From positions 1 to 25,627 of IMG/VR virus record IMGVR_UViG_3300007539_000182: a stretch of DNA of 25,627 nucleotides; one strand, given 5' to 3'. The stretch comes from a virus. The notes below the pieces were generated by a model. The model worked only from the letters and a program-made list of their open reading frames with translations. It searched no databases and had not been told where the DNA came from. The position numbers were made by a program, and so were the translations under genes. Position 1 is the stretch's first letter, and each line of letters opens with the position of its first letter. Of this stretch, positions 22,137 through 25,627 are shown in pieces.

Positions 22137-22394
22137 ATGTTAAAAAATCTTATGGATGATTTACAACTTATCAAAAAAATGTCGGTTACATCGATATGTC
22201 AACAATTAGGTGTATCCAGACAAACATATTATAATTGGATCGAAGGGAATCATTGTCCGACATTCAAAAACATTATTGCATTGGCTGAATGTTTCACGGA
22301 TGATTTTTCGGAACAAGAAAAAATAGCTCAAAAAATACAAATGGCTGTATTCCAAACACAATTCAAAAGGATGATAAACAATGGAAAACAATAA
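22137..22394 (+). CDS. HTH regulator (Cro/CI-type)
   Basis: An 85-aa protein with a clear XRE-like helix-turn-helix at about 15-50: VTSICQQLGVSRQTYYNWIE then GNHCPTFKNIIALAECF. The C-terminal part (EQEKIAQKIQMAVFQTQFK) may dimerise. Strong SD GGAG, and it is the first gene behind a divergent promoter/operator region, so autoregulation and control of both flanking units is likely. It is related by eye to HTH protein A at 4342 (about 11 of 35 aligned positions, sharing GxxRxTxxxWxxGxxxP). It overlaps the resolvase gene by 14 bp. It lacks a peptidase domain, so it is Cro-like in size rather than a full CI repressor. Confidence 0.75.
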   Translation: MLKNLMDDLQLIKKMSVTSICQQLGVSRQTYYNWIEGNHCPTFKNIIALAECFTDDFSEQEKIAQKIQMAVFQTQFKRMINNGKQ

Positions 22395-22833
22395 CAAAAA
22401 ATCATTTCATTTCGATTATCTTTTGGAACCAAAATCGTGTCCACGTCCACGCGTAACAAAAACAAGTCATTCATATATGCCGAAAGATTATGTTGTATGG
22501 AAACGTCAGTTCATCCAAGAAACGGCGCTTTTATTGGCTGAATATGAAGATTTCAAAACCATCGATTATCCGGTTACGATTGGAATCACATTCGTTTTTC
22601 CACGTCCCCAAAGAATGAAACACCGAGAAATTCCATCAGAACGATTGTTTCATGCATCAAAACCGGATGTTGATAACTGTATCAAAGCCGTTTTGGATGG
22701 ATTGGTGGACGCCCAATGTTTAACGGATGATCATTTGGTTGTATCTGTGACTGGTACCAAATATTATTGTTCAAAAATTGATGATGATACATATGAGTAT
22801 TCACACATATCGGTATCAATCTTTGAATGCTAA
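22381..22833 (+). CDS. rusA: RusA-like Holliday junction resolvase
   Basis: A 150-aa endonuclease of the RusA family, which cuts four-way DNA junctions formed during recombination or replication. The signature KPDVDNCIKAVLDGL (94-108) contains the metal-binding D96 and D98, followed by the conserved TDDHLV (115-120) acidic pair. The N-terminal EPKSCPRPRVTKT resembles the P-R-P-R substrate region. Length is a little above E. coli RusA (120 aa). Start overlaps the HTH gene end by 14 bp and AAAAGGAT lies upstream. It probably debranches DNA before packaging. All key acidic residues are present. Confidence 0.9.
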   Translation: MENNNKKSFHFDYLLEPKSCPRPRVTKTSHSYMPKDYVVWKRQFIQETALLLAEYEDFKTIDYPVTIGITFVFPRPQRMKHREIPSERLFHASKPDVDNCIKAVLDGLVDAQCLTDDHLVVSVTGTKYYCSKIDDDTYEYSHISVSIFEC

Positions 22834-22834
22834 C

Positions 22835-22879
22835 AAAAAAAATGATGGCACGCCAACTAACCAAATCCGGCGCGCCATC
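22835..22879 (-). terminator. Intrinsic terminator reading leftward
   Basis: GATGGCACGCC (22844-22854) pairs with GGCGCGCCATC (22869-22879) at 10 of 11 positions around a 14-nt loop. On the minus strand the stem is followed by ATTTTTTTT (22843-22835), a textbook terminator; on the plus strand there is no T-run. No leftward gene is seen upstream of it, so it may stop antisense RNA or act as an RNA-processing hairpin on the plus strand. AACTAAC repeats (22855, 22887, 22891) flank it. Confidence 0.55.
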
Positions 22880-22931
22880 GAAGTCAAACTAACTAACAAA
22901 AACAATGAGTCAAATATACAAGGAGAAAACA

Positions 22932-23804
22932 ATGTATAAAGATAAGATAATACATTTTCATATGTATCGCAATCATTTCGATAAAAAAGGTGTTTCGGTA
23001 TCGCTACCACAACACAAAATGGATAGTGATTTTTTGAAGTTTAGAATTCGTGATGAAAAAAATGGTGCGGCTTTTTGTCCAGCTGTCATGAATGGTCCAA
23101 GATCAAAAAAGAATGTCAAAGAAATTACGATGTTGGTTTTTGACATTGACGATGGAACATCCGTTGGAAAAAATATGTGTTTTTGGGGTACGAAATACTA
23201 TTTTTATACTAGCTTTTCGCATACTTGGGAAAAACACAAGTGGAGGATCGTTTTTCCGCTTGAAAAACCAATTCCGGCGGTAGATTGGAATCGTGCGTGG
23301 ATTGCGGCGATGGAATTTTGGACTGAAAAAACCGGATTGGAAACCGGACCGGACCAACAATGTAAAGATCCATCAAGAATATATTACATGCCAGCGCACA
23401 AACCACAATCACCAAAAGATTCATATTTTCAACCAGCGAAGGAATGGCCATGGTTAGATTTGGATTATTCACACATTCCAGAACAAAAAACCATTGTGAA
23501 ATCAAATCCATCACCAACATTTGATTCAAGTAGTGTAAAATACTACGGACGTGGATCCATCATTCAACAAATCATCGAACAATACAACACCGATGAACAT
23601 TCAAGACGTTGGTTATCGTCTCGATTGGTTGGTGTGGATCGTGGTGATCGTTTTGAAAAAATACCGTGTCCATTTTGCAATCGTCCATCGATGTATTTTT
23701 ATTACGCGCCAATCCAATCACCAGCGGCGATTTGTGGACATCGAAATTCGTGTGGAAAATCAATATCATTATACAATTTATCAAAATACAATAATATCGA
23801 CTAA
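22932..23804 (+). CDS. Primase-polymerase (AEP-like) with C-terminal zinc ribbon
   Basis: A 290-aa probable primase. Archaeo-eukaryotic primase motifs appear in order: MLVFDIDDG (67-75, metal-binding D71 and D73), YTSFSHT ... KHKWRIVFPLEKPI (92-114, with H97 and R105) and CKDPSRIYYMPAHKP (144-158). The C-terminal 45 residues hold CPFC (246-249) and CGHRNSC (268-274), a zinc ribbon for template binding. I chose ATG 22932 (SD AAGGAGAAAA); an in-frame ATG at 22905 would cover that SD. It precedes a VirE-like ATPase by 11 bp, so primase and helicase are separate but paired. It would synthesise primers for phage replication. Confidence 0.8.
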   Translation: MYKDKIIHFHMYRNHFDKKGVSVSLPQHKMDSDFLKFRIRDEKNGAAFCPAVMNGPRSKKNVKEITMLVFDIDDGTSVGKNMCFWGTKYYFYTSFSHTWEKHKWRIVFPLEKPIPAVDWNRAWIAAMEFWTEKTGLETGPDQQCKDPSRIYYMPAHKPQSPKDSYFQPAKEWPWLDLDYSHIPEQKTIVKSNPSPTFDSSSVKYYGRGSIIQQIIEQYNTDEHSRRWLSSRLVGVDRGDRFEKIPCPFCNRPSMYFYYAPIQSPAAICGHRNSCGKSISLYNLSKYNNID

Positions 23805-23815
23805 AAAGGAAACAT

Positions 23816-25123
23816 ATGATGAACATAGAAGATTTACAAAACTTGAAAAAACAACTACAACCGGAAAACATTCCATTGGAACGCCGAACAAAGATTGTTG
23901 GAAACCAAATGATTGAAGGGGAACCATTTCCATATTTGGAAAATATCATTCGTGTATTACGCTTTGATTCCAGATTGGAAAACGCGATTCGATTGAATGA
24001 ATTTACACAGCAGGTTCACGTCAAATTTCCGGACCAATACTATTCAGATAGTGAAATATTATCGGATACGGACGAGGTATGGTTGGCGGATTGGTTATCA
24101 CGTGTGTATCAATTACGTGTGAACATGAAGATGTTACACGAAGCCATCATTTTCATCGCTAGAGAAAACAGATATCATCCGGTTCGCGAATGGATGAAAA
24201 CATTGGAATGGGATGGTGAAAAACGATTGGAAACAATGTTGATTGATTGGTGCGGTGTATCTGATTCAGAATTACATCGTGCATATTCCAAACGATGGTT
24301 GATTGGAGCCGTGAAAAGATTGTTTCATGCTTCATCAAAAGACCCGGTATATATCAAATCCATTTTGGTTTTGACCGGTCAACAAAATTTTGGAAAATCG
24401 ATGTTTTTGAAAACATTGTGTGGAAATCAAGAATGGTTCGCGGATACCAAATTCAACATGAATCACGAATACGCGGCTTTGAAATTGCAAGGAAAATTTA
24501 TATATGAATTAGCGGAGTGGGCTGGAAGATCCAAAGATGCGGAAATCGAAAAAGCGTTCATATCATCGGCTTCGGATACGGTAAAAGTTCCATACGCACG
24601 AAACGCCGTAACACTTCCAAGACAAGGAATAATGGTTGTGACTTCCAATAGAATGGATTTATTGACCGATTCCACCGGTTCAACGCGTTTTTGGTGTGTT
24701 CAAGTCGGTGAAACAATGGATGAACGATTTGATCGTGATAGTTTTTCAAAAGTAGTTCCTCAAATTTGGGCTGAAGCCATACATTATATGATGGAAGATG
24801 AACAACATTGGTTGACGGATGAAGAGGAACAACTGCGAATGGATGAAGCCGATATTTTTTCCACCATCGATCCGTGGTTGGATAAGCTGGAAAGCGGTGA
24901 ATTTACCAAACCGCTTTTTTTGAAGCGTGGACGCGTTGACGTTGTGGATTTCAACTTGGCGATGAATCTTTTGGAGGTACCCATGCAAAACCGAACCAGT
25001 GGAACACGATCCAGAATTGAATTCTGTTTGAAAAAACTAGGATATCAACCATATATGGCAAATATGCCCAATGGAAAACGTGTTCGATGTTATCGATATA
25101 ATGATCAATCCAAAAATGTATGA
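23816..25123 (+). CDS. VirE-like P-loop ATPase / replicative helicase
   Basis: A 435-aa protein of the virulence-associated E (VirE) type, P-loop ATPases that act as phage and plasmid replication helicases alongside primases. Walker A is GQQNFGKS (188-195), Walker B region FIYELAEW (228-235), and a sensor-like segment MVVTSNRMDLL (273-283) precedes STGSTRFW (287-293, R291 a likely arginine finger). The N-terminal ~120 residues include a helical domain (LADWLSRVYQL), then the family's HPVREWMKTLEWDGEKRLE stretch (121-139). A second Met follows at once (23819). It directly follows the primase with a short spacer (AAAAGGAAAC). No polymerase domain is fused. Confidence 0.85.
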   Translation: MMNIEDLQNLKKQLQPENIPLERRTKIVGNQMIEGEPFPYLENIIRVLRFDSRLENAIRLNEFTQQVHVKFPDQYYSDSEILSDTDEVWLADWLSRVYQLRVNMKMLHEAIIFIARENRYHPVREWMKTLEWDGEKRLETMLIDWCGVSDSELHRAYSKRWLIGAVKRLFHASSKDPVYIKSILVLTGQQNFGKSMFLKTLCGNQEWFADTKFNMNHEYAALKLQGKFIYELAEWAGRSKDAEIEKAFISSASDTVKVPYARNAVTLPRQGIMVVTSNRMDLLTDSTGSTRFWCVQVGETMDERFDRDSFSKVVPQIWAEAIHYMMEDEQHWLTDEEEQLRMDEADIFSTIDPWLDKLESGEFTKPLFLKRGRVDVVDFNLAMNLLEVPMQNRTSGTRSRIEFCLKKLGYQPYMANMPNGKRVRCYRYNDQSKNV

Positions 25124-25144
25124 TATAATATATTCCATCATACA
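25117..25144 (+). promoter_or_regulatory. Extended -10 promoter within perfect inverted repeat
   Basis: TGA plus TATAAT (25121-25129) forms an extended -10; its TGA is also the stop of the helicase gene. Around it, TGTATGAT (25117-25124) and ATCATACA (25137-25144) are perfect 8-bp inverted repeats 12 bp apart, an operator-like arrangement over the likely start site. It would drive the gene at 25166. Alternatively the repeat forms an RNA hairpin. Confidence 0.5.
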
Positions 25145-25165
25145 CCACAAAACACCGGATGATTG

Positions 25166-25627
25166 ATGGACAAAAACACCGAAAAAAAACAAGATACACC
25201 ATGTGAAATATGTTTCGCGGATCCATGCGATTGTGAAGATTTATTTCAACCATATCGTGAAATGCAAAAAAACAATATTTCCGAATTGCGCTATCAAATC
25301 ACCAATCTTTTGGAATTGATAGAGATGGCCAAACACCAATTGGAATATACGAATCTACTGATGGAGGAATCGAAAAAACGGCTTGATTCTTCCATCGCTG
25401 ATTTTATTGTAGACTCTGATGAAGATGACCGGACCGATTTGATTCGATACTTATATTGGAAAACGGACATGTCACCAACATCGATTGGTGAATTGATAGA
25501 TGTAAACAAAGAACGGATTTATGGGATCGCCGGACCATTACCGATTCAAATGAATTGTGAAATATGCCATCGAACATTTGTTTCCACCATTCGATCCAGA
25601 AACGAACAACCATCAAAAACGTGTTCA
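25166..25627 (+). CDS. Partial zinc-binding, coiled-coil protein (3' end outside window)
   Basis: An open frame from ATG 25166 to the window edge, 154 codons with no stop. It begins with a Cys cluster (C13, C16, C21, C23 in CEICFADPCDC), then a helical coiled coil (LRYQITNLLELIEMAKHQLE; ESKKRLDSSIADF), then an HTH-like stretch (DMSPTSIGELIDVNKERIYG), and ends with a second zinc-finger-like part CEICHRTF ... KTCS (C131, C134, C153). It may be a phage DNA-binding regulator or nuclease-associated protein; no enzyme motif is seen before the cut-off. It follows a promoter with an inverted repeat. The SD is only GGAT. Confidence 0.6.
   Translation, partial: MDKNTEKKQDTPCEICFADPCDCEDLFQPYREMQKNNISELRYQITNLLELIEMAKHQLEYTNLLMEESKKRLDSSIADFIVDSDEDDRTDLIRYLYWKTDMSPTSIGELIDVNKERIYGIAGPLPIQMNCEICHRTFVSTIRSRNEQPSKTCS

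Noticed and set aside
22842-22892. 16-codon ORF (MMARQLTKSG...) as a leader peptide
   Set aside because: No SD, low-information length, and it coincides with a better-supported hairpin.

Overview
The window is a contiguous piece of an AT-rich tailed double-stranded DNA bacteriophage genome, most likely a siphovirus: terminase, portal, scaffold, capsid, tail terminator, tail tube, frameshifted tail chaperone, tape measure and tail-tip genes run in canonical order, and no sheath gene is visible. Gene packing is very tight (ATGA/TAATG junctions), Shine-Dalgarno (SD) sites are strong (often AAAGGAGGAAAC), and there is no tRNA, no CRISPR array and no integrase. The host cannot be named from the sequence. 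The fibre and decoration protein types resemble ones I associate with aquatic bacteriophages, which is inference. The last gene runs off the right edge, so the genome continues.

Layout. 1-3.7 kb: extended -10 promoter, small terminase, a small unknown gene, large terminase and portal. 3.7-5.14 kb: scaffold, then small genes not typical of a head module (two tandem helix-turn-helix (HTH) paralogues, a 46-aa basic protein, a 74-aa unknown). 5.14-5.33 kb: ten perfect DnaA boxes (TTATCCACA) in one orientation, then a bidirectional terminator. 5.37-7.79 kb, minus strand: a fibre cassette with a 605-aa tail fibre, an 81-aa fibre-like protein and a ~98-codon small gene broken by an in-frame TAG. 7.8-11.9 kb: strong promoter, major capsid protein, terminator/attenuator, unknown structural protein, decoration-like protein, head-tail adaptor, tail terminator and tail tube. 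11.95-20.1 kb: tail chaperone G and its -1 frameshift product GT, a small tail-associated protein, tape measure, a 1078-aa tail protein with Asp-box motifs and a tail hub. 20.1-21.3 kb: probable lysis genes (cysteine-type wall hydrolase with an H-X14-SxGC motif, a small unknown, a one-TM holin-like protein). 21.3-22.1 kb, minus strand: DnaQ-like exonuclease and a 49-aa membrane protein. 22.1-25.6 kb: HTH regulator behind overlapping divergent promoters, RusA-like resolvase, primase-polymerase with a zinc ribbon, VirE-type P-loop ATPase, and a partial zinc/coiled-coil protein behind a promoter covered by a perfect 8-bp inverted repeat.

How it fits together. The right-hand genes supply priming, unwinding, proofreading-type nuclease and junction resolution but no DNA polymerase or initiator in this window. 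The DnaA-box array is the best candidate for an origin or a DnaA-capturing site and suggests dependence on, or interference with, host initiation. The divergent promoter pair at about 22.06-22.11 kb looks like a regulatory switch for the replication genes versus the minus-strand pair. The array and fibre cassette sit where a capsid gene would normally follow scaffold, so this segment looks like an insertion into the head module. There is no gene-free stretch over 300 bases; the longest (5137-5369) holds the array, terminator and a short repeat.
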